64,000 bases of DNA from Janthinobacterium sp. 61 (GTDB lineage: Bacteria > Pseudomonadota > Gammaproteobacteria > Burkholderiales > Burkholderiaceae_D): positions 4,588,001-4,652,000 of the forward strand of contig NZ_PJMQ01000001.1 of the NCBI RefSeq assembly GCF_002846335.1, given 5' to 3'. The position numbers were made by a program, and so were the translations under genes. The notes under the pieces were generated by a model. That model worked only from the letters and a program-made list of their open reading frames with translations. It was not told the origin of the DNA and made no database searches. Within the stretch, counting starts at the first letter, position 1, and each line of letters opens with the position of its first letter. This document shows positions 43,851 to 53,665 of the stretch, in pieces.

Positions 43851-44869
43851 CTGCATTGACGCCCACACTGGCCATCGTTGCCGCGCGCCTGCCATCTCCC
43901 CCATCTTCCGCCGAAATGCTGGACGCGGAGGTGAGCGGCGATACTCCCGACTGGCGCGGCATTGCCGTGCCGGAATACCTGCTGCAGCGTTTCGCGCGCC
44001 GCAGTGATGCCGCGCCGCTGGCCGCGCGGCCCATCGCCGGCGGACAGATTCACTTGCTGGCGCGCCGCCCCGGCTTTGGCGCCGTGCTGCTCGATGCCTG
44101 GGACAGCTCGCGGCAGCGCTGGCGAGGCTGGCTCGTCACGCCCGACACAGCGTATGCGGATGCCTGCGGCCTGGTGGTCGAGGAGCGCGACGCGCCCGCC
44201 GACCCCCGGGCGGGGCTGGTGTTGTGCGACATGCCCGTGACCCTGGACGTGACGGACCTGGGCGCCTGCCTGGGCGTGTTCAGCCAGGAGCGCCTGCAGG
44301 CGGCGCGCTGGCTGGAAACGCATGGCCGCGCCAATGCCGCCACGGCGGCGCCCGGCGTGATCGCCCGCGTGGCCTTGCCCGGCGACGACTATGTGCTGAC
44401 GGGCACGCCCTTGTCGAGCGAGCTGGGCAAGGATGGCCGCGTGGCTTACCGGCAATTGCTCCGCCAGGGGCTGCAGCAGTTGCAGATCGCTACCGCCGAT
44501 GCCACCGCGCCACAGCTAAAGACCCCGGTGAAGGCGGCAAATTCAAACCGCTGGCTGAAGCTCGTCACGGCCTTGGCCGCCAGCGTGATGGTGGTGCAAT
44601 CTGCGTGGCTGTTCCTGCCGAAAGAGAATGCTGTCGTCGGCAATGCGGAATTCCGCAGCGGCAGTGGCGTCGAGACGGGTGTGCGCACGCGCGTGCTGTT
44701 CCGTGCCGAGGCAACAGAGGCGGAAATCCGCACCTGGCTGCAACGCGAGCAACTGGAAATCGTTGCCGGCCCGGACACCCTGGGCGCCTACACCCTGCTG
44801 TCGCGCGACCGCCAGAAAGTCTTGCCGCCGCCAGGCCCGGGCAATCCCCTGGCCGTGATCAATCCCTGA
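43847..44869 (+). CDS. Anti-sigma-like single-pass membrane protein
   Basis: The 340-residue protein has a cytoplasmic N-terminal part and one membrane helix at about 233-255 (LVTALAASVMVVQSAWLFL). A periplasmic C-terminal domain follows (VRTRVLFRAEATEAEIRTWLQ...AYTLL) of a type seen at the end of anti-sigma factors. No zinc-binding HxxxCxxC motif is present, so it is not a ZAS protein. It overlaps the sigma-like gene by four bases. Together with the divergent secreted caspase-like gene this suggests regulated proteolysis, which is inference. Confidence 0.5.
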   Translation: MTALTPTLAIVAARLPSPPSSAEMLDAEVSGDTPDWRGIAVPEYLLQRFARRSDAAPLAARPIAGGQIHLLARRPGFGAVLLDAWDSSRQRWRGWLVTPDTAYADACGLVVEERDAPADPRAGLVLCDMPVTLDVTDLGACLGVFSQERLQAARWLETHGRANAATAAPGVIARVALPGDDYVLTGTPLSSELGKDGRVAYRQLLRQGLQQLQIATADATAPQLKTPVKAANSNRWLKLVTALAASVMVVQSAWLFLPKENAVVGNAEFRSGSGVETGVRTRVLFRAEATEAEIRTWLQREQLEIVAGPDTLGAYTLLSRDRQKVLPPPGPGNPLAVINP

Positions 44870-44897
44870 ATTCAGAAATTAGAGAAAGTTATCCAGC

Positions 44898-45755
44898 ATG
44901 ACAACGTATAAGAATTTTCTATCTACTCATGGGCGCAAGCTGGCCCTGGGTCTGGCTGCTGGCCTCCTGTTGACGGGCTGCGCCATGACGCCGAATGGCC
45001 GTGGCGGCGTGATGGTGGGCCTGGATACTGCCGAGTTGTTCGGCACGCCGATTTCCACCTTCCGTCTGCGCGACGGCATGGAAGGCACCTTGCGCAAGGA
45101 CCCGCAAGGCAAGTATTCGATCAAACTGTCGCAGGCGTTTCGCGTCGTGCCGCTGGCCAACGCCATCACGGCCCGCGTGGCGAGGGTGGAAAACGTGGGC
45201 GAGCGTACCGTGGTGATCGTGGAAACGCAGGAGCGCGGCTGCGCCTACCGCTATGAAGTGCTGGCCTTCCAGGGAACGGACGTGCTGCAGTGGACGGTAG
45301 GCAATTGCAAGGACCGCCCCCGCGTGGAACTGGCGGCGGACGCGAAATCGCTGAATATCGATTTTCCCAACTACAACCGCTTGTCGCGCATGATTTACAC
45401 GGACAACCGCCTGCTCAACGCCAGCGTGGCCGTGCCGCCCGGCGTCGATACGCGCGCCCAGCCGTTTGCCGACGATGCCTTGCGCGCCACAGGCCCGGCG
45501 TTGGCCACCGTGCCGGGCAATGACAGCGGCCGCGTGATCCCTGCGCCACCGGCTGCCACCCCGGCACCCGCTGGCGCGCCGAAAGCGGGCAGCCGCGCCA
45601 GCGCCAAGCCGCGCCGCCAGGAGGTCCAGGCCAGGGCGGCGGCGCCCGCCGCCATCAGCCTGCCCGCGCCGCGTACCGCCACTTCTGCGCAGGCGGCGCC
45701 GATGATCTTCCAGGCCGAAGAGATCAAGCCCGTCGTCATCGATTTGAGGAAATAA
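44898..45755 (+). CDS. Lipoprotein of unknown function
   Basis: The 285-residue protein has a lipobox (LLLTGC, Cys28) and a folded domain of about 150 residues. Two Cys (ERGCAYRYEV and VGNCKDRP) could form a disulphide. The C-terminal third is Pro/Ala-rich low complexity (about 195-265). I recognise no family. It follows the anti-sigma-like gene by 28 bases and precedes a large membrane protein by one base, so all are probably co-transcribed. Confidence 0.6.
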   Translation: MTTYKNFLSTHGRKLALGLAAGLLLTGCAMTPNGRGGVMVGLDTAELFGTPISTFRLRDGMEGTLRKDPQGKYSIKLSQAFRVVPLANAITARVARVENVGERTVVIVETQERGCAYRYEVLAFQGTDVLQWTVGNCKDRPRVELAADAKSLNIDFPNYNRLSRMIYTDNRLLNASVAVPPGVDTRAQPFADDALRATGPALATVPGNDSGRVIPAPPAATPAPAGAPKAGSRASAKPRRQEVQARAAAPAAISLPAPRTATSAQAAPMIFQAEEIKPVVIDLRK

Positions 45756-45756
45756 G

Positions 45757-47397
45757 ATGGCCGCGAGTTTGCGCAGTCTGCAGATCCGGCAGACCTTGAT
45801 CCTGATCGTCCTGACGATCATTTACCTGTGCTTCGAGCTGGGCTTCAATGCCCGTTTGCTCGACGTGGTGGGCGGCGACGTCAAGCCGCACGACGTGGAG
45901 GGCGTGGAATTTTATGGCCGCAGCCTGTCGGGCATCGCCGCCGCGCTGGTGGTGCTGCAGCTGATGTGGCGCCGCCGCCTGAAGAACAATGGAAGCGGCC
46001 CCAGCTGGAAAAAAATCATCTTTTGCTGCATCGCCACGGCTGCGGTCGTGTTCGGCATTTTGAAGACCACGGTCACGGTGCTGGTTGAAACACGCGACGC
46101 GCAATTTCGCCGCCTGGCCTTCAACACCACCCTGATGCAGCGCTCACTGGTGGGCGGCAGCTTGCAATTGCAGGGCCTGGTAGATGATCCCACCCTGTTT
46201 GCCAAGCCCGAAGGCAAGGCCTTCCTGGCCCTGTTCCCCTTCCTGGCAGTGTCGGTCGGCCATCTCGACGAGCGCATGGAACCCGCCAAGGAGCAGTTGA
46301 TCAATTTCAACGTCCGCAAGATCGCTGGCGGCGCGGCCGGGTATTACGAAAAGTACCAGCAGGCGATCGGCGAAGTGCGCGACAAGTGGAAATTGTATTC
46401 GGGCATGATTCCCGATGACGATGCGGGCTTGCGCCAGCAGCAGGAATCGGCATGGAGCGATTACCGGCAAAGCCTGTCGCGCCATGGCTGGCAACCGGAG
46501 TCGGTGCCGGCGCGCCGGCGCGCGGCCGTGGTCAATAATGTGCGAAAGAAAGTGCCGGTATCGGCCAACTGGCACCCGGCCGACCAGATATCGTTCCGCC
46601 TGGCAGTCAAGCGCCGCTATGCGTCGGAAGCGGCCAGCAAGGGCTTGAGCATCAAGGGCGAGCGTATTCCGCCTGGCTTGTCCTTCCCCGCCTTCGTGGC
46701 GCGCCCCGGCATCCAGGCCGTCTTGCGCGACGGGCCGGACGGCGGCGACGGCAGCGAAGCGAGCAAGGGTTTGCGGCTGCCCAAAGGCGCCGTGGTGCAA
46801 GACGCGTATGCGAGCCCTGCCGAGTTCAGCCGGTTGTTCGACCAGTTCGCCGCGCGCCAGACGGCGGAGAAACTGGTGGAGTACCGCGCCAGCCGCAATG
46901 ACTTTGAAGTGGGCGGCAAGTACTTTGACGAAGGCAAGGAAGCGGCGCGCGCGGCCATCGTGCCGCCAGTGGCCCTGTTTTTCTCCTTGCTGGGCGCCAT
47001 CGGCCACTTCTCGAAACTGCTGTACCTGATCGCCACGGTGGGCTTGCTGGTGCTGGCGGCGCGTCGGGGCGAGCAGGCGGGCGCCGATGGCCAGCTGAGC
47101 CGTCGTTCCGCCTGGATCGCCACGGGCGTGCTGGCCGGCGCCTTCCTGGGAACCTGGGGCATCTTCAGCCTCTCGGACAATAATGTCACGAAGAGCGAGC
47201 TGTTTCGCCAGATGCTGGACTGGAACCGCCAGGCGGCTGACGACAGCACGCGCTGGCAAATCGCCGGCAAGGGCTTGCTGGCCAATATCACGCACGTCGT
47301 GGCGGTGGGGCAGGGTTACAGCTACCCCGTCAACGAAGCCATCCGCATCCACGTTTTGCAGGGAGTTCATTATGGTTATCATCCGGGACAAAAATAA
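45757..47397 (+). CDS. Large membrane protein of unknown function
   Basis: The 546-residue protein has membrane helices at about 12-30, 50-68 and 86-110. A long soluble region (about 115-400) rich in charged helices comes next, then further helices at about 405-440 and 450-475. The layout (helix group, large loop, helix group) suggests a sensor or transport-associated protein. It matches nothing I can name. The gene starts one base after the lipoprotein stop and overlaps the next gene by 26 bases. Confidence 0.6.
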   Translation: MAASLRSLQIRQTLILIVLTIIYLCFELGFNARLLDVVGGDVKPHDVEGVEFYGRSLSGIAAALVVLQLMWRRRLKNNGSGPSWKKIIFCCIATAAVVFGILKTTVTVLVETRDAQFRRLAFNTTLMQRSLVGGSLQLQGLVDDPTLFAKPEGKAFLALFPFLAVSVGHLDERMEPAKEQLINFNVRKIAGGAAGYYEKYQQAIGEVRDKWKLYSGMIPDDDAGLRQQQESAWSDYRQSLSRHGWQPESVPARRRAAVVNNVRKKVPVSANWHPADQISFRLAVKRRYASEAASKGLSIKGERIPPGLSFPAFVARPGIQAVLRDGPDGGDGSEASKGLRLPKGAVVQDAYASPAEFSRLFDQFAARQTAEKLVEYRASRNDFEVGGKYFDEGKEAARAAIVPPVALFFSLLGAIGHFSKLLYLIATVGLLVLAARRGEQAGADGQLSRRSAWIATGVLAGAFLGTWGIFSLSDNNVTKSELFRQMLDWNRQAADDSTRWQIAGKGLLANITHVVAVGQGYSYPVNEAIRIHVLQGVHYGYHPGQK

Positions 47398-48283
47398 GGC
47401 GGCCGCACTGGCGCTGCTGCTCTGCATGGCCAGCACGGCTGTACAGGCCGACTGCCTGGGCATGAAGGTACACGCTCACCGCGGCGCGGGCAATGCGCCG
47501 GAAAACTCGCTGAGCGCGCTGCGCAACACGTATTTCGGCACTTGGGACGGCGTCGAGACGGATTTGCAGCTGCTGGGCGACGGCAGCTGGGTGGTGCACC
47601 ACGATCTGTTGACGGGGAGAGTCGTCGACACGGGATCACCGCGTACCGTGAAGCAATTGACGGCCGACGACTGGCGCGCCGCCAGCATGAAGAACCGCGG
47701 CGTGCTGACGGCGGAAACGCCGCCCTTCGTCAGCGATATCGCCGACCTGGCGACGGCGTTCCCGGCCAAAACCCTGAACGCGGAAATCAAGGATGTCGTG
47801 TCGTCGTGCGCGCCGATTGCCACCCTGGTGGGGCAGTTGCGTGCAAACATCAAGCATGGCAACTGGTTTCTCACTTCGGGCGTGCCGAACAACCTCGCCT
47901 GCGCGCGCCGCGCCGATCCGCAGGGCTACTTGGGCCTGCTCGTGTTTGACGCGCGCAACGCGCAGGCGGCCGGCGCGAACCGGGTCAGCCGCTATATCGC
48001 GAAAAATGCCCGCCCGCCCAAGCTCGACAAGCCGTGGCTGCAGCGCGTGCAGCAGCAGATCGGCATGCCCGCCGGCGTGCACGTGGATGCGCGCAGCCTC
48101 GATGCCAATCCGAATTTGCTGATGGACGCCGCCAGCCTGAACATGCCCGTCTTCGTCTACGCCGTCGATGGCGACTCGGCCCTGGCCGCGTCCTTGCTGC
48201 GTGCCCAGCAGCGCAGCCACCGCTGGCCCAGCGGCGTCATTCTTGACGGCAATCCAGAAACGTTTTGCGCGATGATGAAGTAA
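47372..48283 (+). CDS. Secreted glycerophosphodiester phosphodiesterase-like protein
   Basis: The 303-residue protein has a signal peptide (AALALLLCMASTAVQA) and a GDPD-type TIM barrel. HAHRGAGNAPENS matches the HRG...PENS signature, and VETDLQL supplies the acidic metal ligands with the later His pair in VVHHDLL. GDPD enzymes cut glycerophosphodiesters to glycerol-3-phosphate and an alcohol. The remainder of the barrel is divergent, so another phosphodiester substrate is possible. Its start is internal to the preceding gene (26-base overlap), which ties it to the same operon. Confidence 0.72.
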   Translation: MVIIRDKNKAAALALLLCMASTAVQADCLGMKVHAHRGAGNAPENSLSALRNTYFGTWDGVETDLQLLGDGSWVVHHDLLTGRVVDTGSPRTVKQLTADDWRAASMKNRGVLTAETPPFVSDIADLATAFPAKTLNAEIKDVVSSCAPIATLVGQLRANIKHGNWFLTSGVPNNLACARRADPQGYLGLLVFDARNAQAAGANRVSRYIAKNARPPKLDKPWLQRVQQQIGMPAGVHVDARSLDANPNLLMDAASLNMPVFVYAVDGDSALAASLLRAQQRSHRWPSGVILDGNPETFCAMMK

Positions 48284-48310
48284 TCACGTTATGTGCCGGG
48301 AGACCCCGCC

Positions 48311-48898
48311 TTGATCCTGCCTCAGCCCGACCGTGCCGCCGCGCTTGCCCGTAGCGCCATCGGCGCCATGTTCTTTTCCCTGTTTGGCGGCCTGTGGGTG
48401 GCCGCCTGGTGCGTGCAGACGTACGGTGCGCATCCCTTAAGGTTGCTGCCGGTTGCCGGCATCACCGTCTTGCTGTTCATGCTGGCGTGGCGCCAGTTTC
48501 GCCGCCACCGCGCCGCGCATGCGGCGGCGGAACAATCGCCGGAGGCAAAACGCGTGGGCCGGCTGTTCCATATCGTGAATGCGGGGCAGTGGATTGCCAT
48601 CTTCATCGTCGGCAACGTCTTGAAAAACCTGGGGCTGCAGGCGTGGTTCATTCCCGCCGTCATTTTGATCGTGGGTCTGCATTTCTTCCCGCTGGCCTGG
48701 CTGTTCAAGGCACGCCGCCACCTGGCGATCGGCATGGCGCTGTGCGTGTGGGCCATCGGCTATCCGCTCACCTTGCGCCACGGCCCCATCCATCCCGTCG
48801 GCTGCCTGGGCGCCGGCCTGATCCTGTGGGTGGCGGCTCTTTCTGCCGTGCGTGCCGGTTTTGCCGTGCAGCAGAGCGCGGGGCAAGCCCAGAAATAG
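48311..48898 (+). CDS. Multi-pass membrane protein, about 195 aa
   Basis: The protein has five or six hydrophobic segments (about 20-37, 41-60, 88-108, 112-128, 138-152, 162-182 of the longer form). It contains FHIVNAGQWIAIFIVGNV, typical of small DUF7010-like or YoaI-like membrane proteins, but I cannot name the family. A TTG at 48311 follows a good GGGAG site. A GTG at 48293 is in frame but lacks a ribosome site. It lies downstream of the phosphodiesterase-like gene and may be the last gene of that operon. Confidence 0.5.
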   Translation: MILPQPDRAAALARSAIGAMFFSLFGGLWVAAWCVQTYGAHPLRLLPVAGITVLLFMLAWRQFRRHRAAHAAAEQSPEAKRVGRLFHIVNAGQWIAIFIVGNVLKNLGLQAWFIPAVILIVGLHFFPLAWLFKARRHLAIGMALCVWAIGYPLTLRHGPIHPVGCLGAGLILWVAALSAVRAGFAVQQSAGQAQK

Positions 48899-49000
48899 CA
48901 GCTTGCGACGGCCCGCGCAGGGCCGTTTTTGTAGACTTTCCTGCCTGTTTTTTGCGCATTGCAGCATCGATAATGTTTGCATCAGGCGGCGTGCTGGCAT

Positions 49001-49024
49001 ATAAATGTAATCGATTACATTTAT
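49001..49024. promoter_or_regulatory. LacI-type operator upstream of the sugar-operon regulator
   Basis: A perfect 24-base palindrome with core TGTAATCGATTACA, ending 11 bases before the regulator ATG. The central CG and symmetric arms are typical of LacI-family operators, so the regulator probably represses itself and the downstream operon from here. Confidence 0.75.
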
Positions 49025-49035
49025 TTGAAAACCCC

Positions 49036-50061
49036 ATGCCGCCAGTCGCTCCATCCCCTTTGCCGACAGAAACCGTCTCCATCAGCGCCGTTGCCGCGCA
49101 TGCCGGGGTGTCGGTGGCCACCGTTTCGCGCGTGATGAACGAGCAGGCCGGAGTGCGGGCGCCCACGCGCGACAAGGTGCTCGCTTCCGTGGCCGCGCTG
49201 GGCTACCGCATGAACCATCTGGCGCGCAGCCTGCGCACGGCCGAGAGCCGCATGTTGCTGACCATGGTGCCCGACGTGGGCAATCCCTTCTATGCGCAGA
49301 TCGTGCGCGGCATCGACACGGTGGCGCGCGAACACGGCTACTTCGTGCTGCTGTGCGACACGGGCGCCGATGCGGGCCGCGAGCGCTCGTATTTCGACTT
49401 GCTGCGCATGCACCGCGCCGATGGCGCCATCTGCCTGGATCCGGACACGGTGCAGCATGCCCTGTCGCATGAATCCATCAGCCTGCCCTGGGTGGCGTGT
49501 TGTGAGTTCGACCCTGCCGTGGCCGTGCCCTATGTCGGCATCGATAACCACCGGGCCGCGTCGGACGCCGTCGCGCATTTGCTGGCGCGCGGCCACACGC
49601 GCATCGGCCTGATCAACTCCGATGAACGCTATCTGTACGCCCGGCAACGCCAGCAAGGCTACCTGGACACTCTGGCGGCCGCCAGCCTGACCGTGCAGCC
49701 GGACTGGGTGCACACGGTGCAAAGCCTCGATTACGAAGCGGGCACGGCCGCCACCTTGCGGATGATGGCGCAGCCCGACGCGCCCACGGCCATCTTTGCC
49801 GTCTCCGACACCCTGGCCATTGGTGTCTTGAGCGCACTGCGCCAGTTGAACAAGCGGGTGCCGGAAGACGTGGCCGTCATCGGCTTCGACGATATTGCCA
49901 TCGCCGCGCAGATAGCTCCCGGTCTCACCACCATCGCGCAGCCGATGCGCGAACTGGGCGAGACGGCGGCCCGATTATTGCTGCAGCGCCTGGCCAACCC
50001 TGTGGCCAGCGTGCCGGGCGTGCTGCTGCAACACCGATTAATTCTGCGAGGGAGTGCATAG
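49036..50061 (+). CDS. LacI-family transcriptional regulator of the sugar operon
   Basis: The 341-residue regulator has an N-terminal HTH (about 15-40, SISAVAAHAGVSVATVSRVMN), the hinge helix (LARSLRTAESRM) and a sugar-binding core resembling ribose-binding protein. It is the first gene of the operon. The ATPase gene starts with GTG within its stop codon, so both are on one message. The ligand is probably the sugar imported by the downstream transporter. Confidence 0.88.
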   Translation: MPPVAPSPLPTETVSISAVAAHAGVSVATVSRVMNEQAGVRAPTRDKVLASVAALGYRMNHLARSLRTAESRMLLTMVPDVGNPFYAQIVRGIDTVAREHGYFVLLCDTGADAGRERSYFDLLRMHRADGAICLDPDTVQHALSHESISLPWVACCEFDPAVAVPYVGIDNHRAASDAVAHLLARGHTRIGLINSDERYLYARQRQQGYLDTLAAASLTVQPDWVHTVQSLDYEAGTAATLRMMAQPDAPTAIFAVSDTLAIGVLSALRQLNKRVPEDVAVIGFDDIAIAAQIAPGLTTIAQPMRELGETAARLLLQRLANPVASVPGVLLQHRLILRGSA

Positions 50062-51548
50062 TGAGCGTTGCCGTCGGTTTCGAGGGGGTGTGCAAGGATT
50101 TCGGCCCCGTGCGCGTCTTGCATGGCGTCAGTTTTACCTTGTCGCCCGGGCGCGTGTATGGCTTGCTGGGCGAAAACGGCGCAGGCAAGTCGACCCTGAT
50201 GAAAATCCTCGCCGGCTACGAGAGCGTGAGCGAGGGGCAACTGCTGATCGATGGCCAGCCCCGGCGCTTCGCCAGCTCGCGCGCGGCGGAGAGCGCCGGC
50301 ATCGTGCTGATCCATCAGGAATTCAACCTGGCCGAGCACCTGACGGTGGCGCAAAACATGTTCCTGGGCCACGAAAAGACGCGCGGCTGGTTGCTCGACG
50401 AGGCCGCCATGCGCGAAGAAGCGTCGCGCTATCTGAAGCAGGTGGGCCTGGACGTGTCGCCCGACACGAAAATCCGCGACCTGATCGTGGCTGAAAAGCA
50501 GCTGGTGGAAATCGCCAAGGCCCTGTCGCGCCGCGCCCGCTTCCTGATCATGGACGAGCCGACCGCCACCCTGACGTCGTCCGAGACGCAGCGCCTGTTC
50601 GCCGTGATGGCCCAGCTGAAAGCGGATGGTGTCACGATTTTGTATATTTCCCACAAGCTCGACGAAGTGGAGCGCAACACGGACGAGGTCATCGTCATGC
50701 GCGACGGGCGTTTCGTCACGCGCGAGCCGACGGCCAGCCTGACGCGCCAGCAGATGGCGAACCTGATGGTGGGACGCGAATTGTCCGACATGTTCCCCGC
50801 CAAGGTGGCGCTGGCGAAAGAAGCTCCTGTGCTCCTGAAAGTGGACGGCCTGTGCGTTCCCGGCTGGTCGAAAGACCTGTCGTTCGAGGTGCGCGCCGGT
50901 GAAGTGCTGGGCTTTGCGGGCCTGGTGGGCGCGGGGCGCACGGAATCGTTCGAGGCACTGCTGGGCTTGCGCCCGCGCAGCGCGGGCAAGATCTTTCTCA
51001 ATGGCCAGCCCGTGGACATCCGCACGCCCAGGCAAGCCATGCAGCATGGTATGACCTACCTGAGCGAAGATCGCAAGGGCAAGGGCTTGCATGTGAACCT
51101 GGGTTTGCGCGAAAACCTCACCATGATGACGATGGAGCGCTATGCGCGGCCCTGGCTCGATGTCAAGGCGGAGAAGCAGGCACTGGCCACGGCCGTCGGG
51201 GATTTCAATATCCGCACGGGCGACCTCGACAGCCGAGCGCGCATGCTGTCCGGGGGCAACCAGCAAAAGCTGGCACTGGCCAAATACCTGCATTCGGACC
51301 CCAGGGTCGTGGTTTTGGACGAGCCGAGCCGTGGCGTGGACGTGGGCGCCAAGCGCGACATTTACTTTCTGATCCACCGCCTGGCCGCCGAAGGGCGCGC
51401 CGTGATCGTGATCTCGTCCGAACTGATTGAATTGATCGGCTTGTGCCACCGTGTGGCGGTGATGCGCGCCGGCACCCTGCAAGCCACCCTGGCTGCTGAC
51501 CACCTGACTGAAGAGGAGTTGATTGCCCATGCAACCGGCACGCACTGA
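50061..51548 (+). CDS. Sugar ABC transporter, duplicated ATPase (RbsA/XylG-like)
   Basis: The 495-residue protein has two ATPase domains. The first has Walker [10 protein letters not shown] and Walker [12 protein letters not shown]. The second has a degenerate P-loop (GLVGAGRTE) and a full signature ([11 protein letters not shown]). It has the CUT2 family length. The GTG start overlaps the regulator stop by one base. Substrate cannot be told from the ATPase. Confidence 0.87.
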   Translation: MSVAVGFEGVCKDFGPVRVLHGVSFTLSPGRVYGLLGENGAGKSTLMKILAGYESVSEGQLLIDGQPRRFASSRAAESAGIVLIHQEFNLAEHLTVAQNMFLGHEKTRGWLLDEAAMREEASRYLKQVGLDVSPDTKIRDLIVAEKQLVEIAKALSRRARFLIMDEPTATLTSSETQRLFAVMAQLKADGVTILYISHKLDEVERNTDEVIVMRDGRFVTREPTASLTRQQMANLMVGRELSDMFPAKVALAKEAPVLLKVDGLCVPGWSKDLSFEVRAGEVLGFAGLVGAGRTESFEALLGLRPRSAGKIFLNGQPVDIRTPRQAMQHGMTYLSEDRKGKGLHVNLGLRENLTMMTMERYARPWLDVKAEKQALATAVGDFNIRTGDLDSRARMLSGGNQQKLALAKYLHSDPRVVVLDEPSRGVDVGAKRDIYFLIHRLAAEGRAVIVISSELIELIGLCHRVAVMRAGTLQATLAADHLTEEELIAHATGTH

Positions 51549-52548
51549 CACCACCGTATCCCCGATTGCCGCCGCCGTTGCCAGCTTTGGCGCGCGCATC
51601 AAGGGCTTTGGCCCCGTGCTGGGCCTGCTGGCCCTGTGCATCGCGGGCACCCTGCTCAATGGCGACTTCGCCACCCTGGACAACCTGATGAACGTGCTGA
51701 CGCGCACGGCCTTCATCGGCATCATCGCCGTGGGCATGACCTTTGTCATCATTTCCGGCGGCATCGACCTGTCCGTGGGCTCCATGGCCGCCCTGATCGC
51801 CGGCTGCATGATTTATTTCATGAATGCGCTGGCGCAAGGTGCGGGCGGCAACCTGGCGCCCATCACCATGCTGGTGCTGGGCATCGCCATGGCCCTGGTG
51901 CTGGGCGCGGGATTCGGCCTGATGCATGGCTTGTTGATCAGCAAGGGCAATATCGAGCCCTTCATCGTCACCTTGGGAACGCTGGGCATTTTCCGCGCCG
52001 TGCTCACTTATCTGGCCGATGGCGGCGCGCTGACCCTGGACGCGACCCTGTCCGAGCTGTACAGCCCCGTCTATTACACGAGCGTGCTGGGCGCGCCGAT
52101 ACCGATCTGGATTTTCCTGTTCGTCGCGGCGGCGGGCGCCATGATCCTCAACCGCACGACGTTTGGCCGCCACGTGCAGGCGATTGGTTCCAACGAGCAA
52201 GTGGCGCGCTATGCGGCCATCAATGTCGACAGGGTCAAGGTCGCCACCTACATGCTGCTGGGCGTCTGCGTGGGCATCGCCACGGTGCTGTACGTACCGC
52301 GCCTGGGCTCGGCCACGCCCACCACGGGCTTGCTGTGGGAACTGGAAGCGATTGCCGCCGTCGTCGTGGGCGGCACGGCCCTGAAAGGGGGAGAAGGGCG
52401 CATCGTCGGCACCGTCATCGGCGCCATCCTTTTGTCTGTGATCAGCAATATCCTGAATTTGACCAGCATCATCAGTGTCTACCTGAATGCCGCAGTGCAA
52501 GGCGTGGTGATCATCGCCGTCGCCTTCCTGCAGCGAGGCCGCAAATAA
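51529..52548 (+). CDS. Sugar ABC transporter permease (RbsC/XylH-like)
   Basis: The 339-residue CUT2 permease has about ten membrane helices and the [16 protein letters not shown] motif. The ATG at 51529 follows AGAGGAG and overlaps the ATPase gene by 20 bases. A TTG two codons upstream is less likely. It is the only permease gene here, so the channel is probably a homodimer, unlike the YtfT/YjfF pair. Confidence 0.87.
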   Translation: MQPARTDTTVSPIAAAVASFGARIKGFGPVLGLLALCIAGTLLNGDFATLDNLMNVLTRTAFIGIIAVGMTFVIISGGIDLSVGSMAALIAGCMIYFMNALAQGAGGNLAPITMLVLGIAMALVLGAGFGLMHGLLISKGNIEPFIVTLGTLGIFRAVLTYLADGGALTLDATLSELYSPVYYTSVLGAPIPIWIFLFVAAAGAMILNRTTFGRHVQAIGSNEQVARYAAINVDRVKVATYMLLGVCVGIATVLYVPRLGSATPTTGLLWELEAIAAVVVGGTALKGGEGRIVGTVIGAILLSVISNILNLTSIISVYLNAAVQGVVIIAVAFLQRGRK

Positions 52549-52609
52549 AAACACAGCGGCGTTCTGAAAGGGCAGCCAACGGGCGCCCACAACCTTGGAG
52601 GAGAGCAGC

Positions 52610-53572
52610 ATGAAGAGCTTTATACGGGTCGCAGGGATGGCAGTACTGGTGATGCAGGCGTGGGCGCTGCCGAGTGCGCAGGCCGCAGAAAAGCTGGTGG
52701 TGGGCGTAGCCATACCCACGGCCACGCACAGTTTTACCTCGGGCATCGTGTGGTGGGCCAACCAGGCCAAGGCGGAGCTGGAAAAAGCCCATCCGGGCCT
52801 GAAAATTATCGTCAAGACGGCCGCCACGGCGCCCGAGCAGGCGAATCAGTTGCAGGATATGTTGACGGTGAACAAGATCAACACCCTGGTGATCTTCCCC
52901 ATCGAGTCGGCGTCCCTGACGCAGCCCGTGGCGCAAGTCAAAAACAAGGGCGTCTATGTGACCGTGGTGGACCGTGGCTTGACGAATACGCAGTCGCAGG
53001 ATGCGTATATTGCGGGCGACAACACGGCGTTCGGCAAGCTGCCGGCCGAATATCTGGCGAAAAGCCTGAACGGCAAGGGCAATATCGTCGTGCTGCGCGG
53101 CATGCCAACCACCCTCGATAACGAACGTTACGATGCGTTTTCTGGCGTGATGAAGGGCCATCCCGAGATCAAGGTCCTGGATGCCAAGTATGGCAACTGG
53201 AACCGCGACGATGCCTTCAAGGTCATGCAGGATTATCTGACGCGCTTCAAGCACATCGACGCTGTCTGGGCGGCCGATGACGACATGGCCATCGGCGTGC
53301 AGAAGGCCATCGCGCAAGCGAAGCGCACGGACATCAAGCAAGTGTTCGGCGGCGCGGGCGCGAAGGGCGCCGTGAAGAAGATCATGGATGGCTCCGACCC
53401 GCTGATCGTGGCTGACGTGTCGTACTCGCCCAAGTTCATGTACGACGCCATCAAGCTGACGACGGAAGCGCGCCTGAAAGGTGATAAATTGCCGGCCAAC
53501 ACGATCATTCCCTCGGTGCTGATCACGCGCGAGAACGCCAAGCAGTTTTACTTTCCGAACTCGCCTTTTTAA
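52610..53572 (+). CDS. Sugar ABC transporter, periplasmic binding protein
   Basis: The 320-residue protein has a signal peptide (about 1-24, AVLVMQAWALPSAQA) and a Peripla_BP_4 domain (VVGVAIPTATHSFTSGIVWW at the mature start). The GMPTTLDNERYDAF block aligns with ribose-type binding proteins. The ligand is unknown, although the following dehydrogenase suggests a polyol, inositol or anhydro-sugar. A GGAGGAG site precedes the ATG. Confidence 0.87.
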   Translation: MKSFIRVAGMAVLVMQAWALPSAQAAEKLVVGVAIPTATHSFTSGIVWWANQAKAELEKAHPGLKIIVKTAATAPEQANQLQDMLTVNKINTLVIFPIESASLTQPVAQVKNKGVYVTVVDRGLTNTQSQDAYIAGDNTAFGKLPAEYLAKSLNGKGNIVVLRGMPTTLDNERYDAFSGVMKGHPEIKVLDAKYGNWNRDDAFKVMQDYLTRFKHIDAVWAADDDMAIGVQKAIAQAKRTDIKQVFGGAGAKGAVKKIMDGSDPLIVADVSYSPKFMYDAIKLTTEARLKGDKLPANTIIPSVLITRENAKQFYFPNSPF

Positions 53573-53577
53573 ATTCT

Positions 53578-53641
53578 GGGGTCAGACCCCCTCGCCCGCT
53601 AGCAATGAACTGCGCGTTAGCGGCATTGAGGGTCTGACCCC
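53578..53641. repeat. GGGTCTGACCC-family repeat, long form with internal arms
   Basis: Outer arms GGGGTCAGACCC (53578) and GGGTCTGACCCC (53630) enclose a second inverted pair (CGCTAGC and GTTAGCG). This is the most complete member of the family seen here. It lies between the binding-protein gene and the isomerase gene and may lower expression of the distal genes. Confidence 0.82.
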
Positions 53642-53665
53642 GGCTTTAGCTAACAGGACATTGAT

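Noticed and set aside
48293..48310. GTG 48293 as the start of the membrane protein
   Set aside because: It lacks a ribosome site, while TTG 48311 lies eight bases after GGGAG.
49731..51809. Minus-strand frame of about 690 codons opposite LacI and the ABC ATPase
   Set aside because: Antisense shadow of Walker motifs and repressor core. Translation lacks structure.
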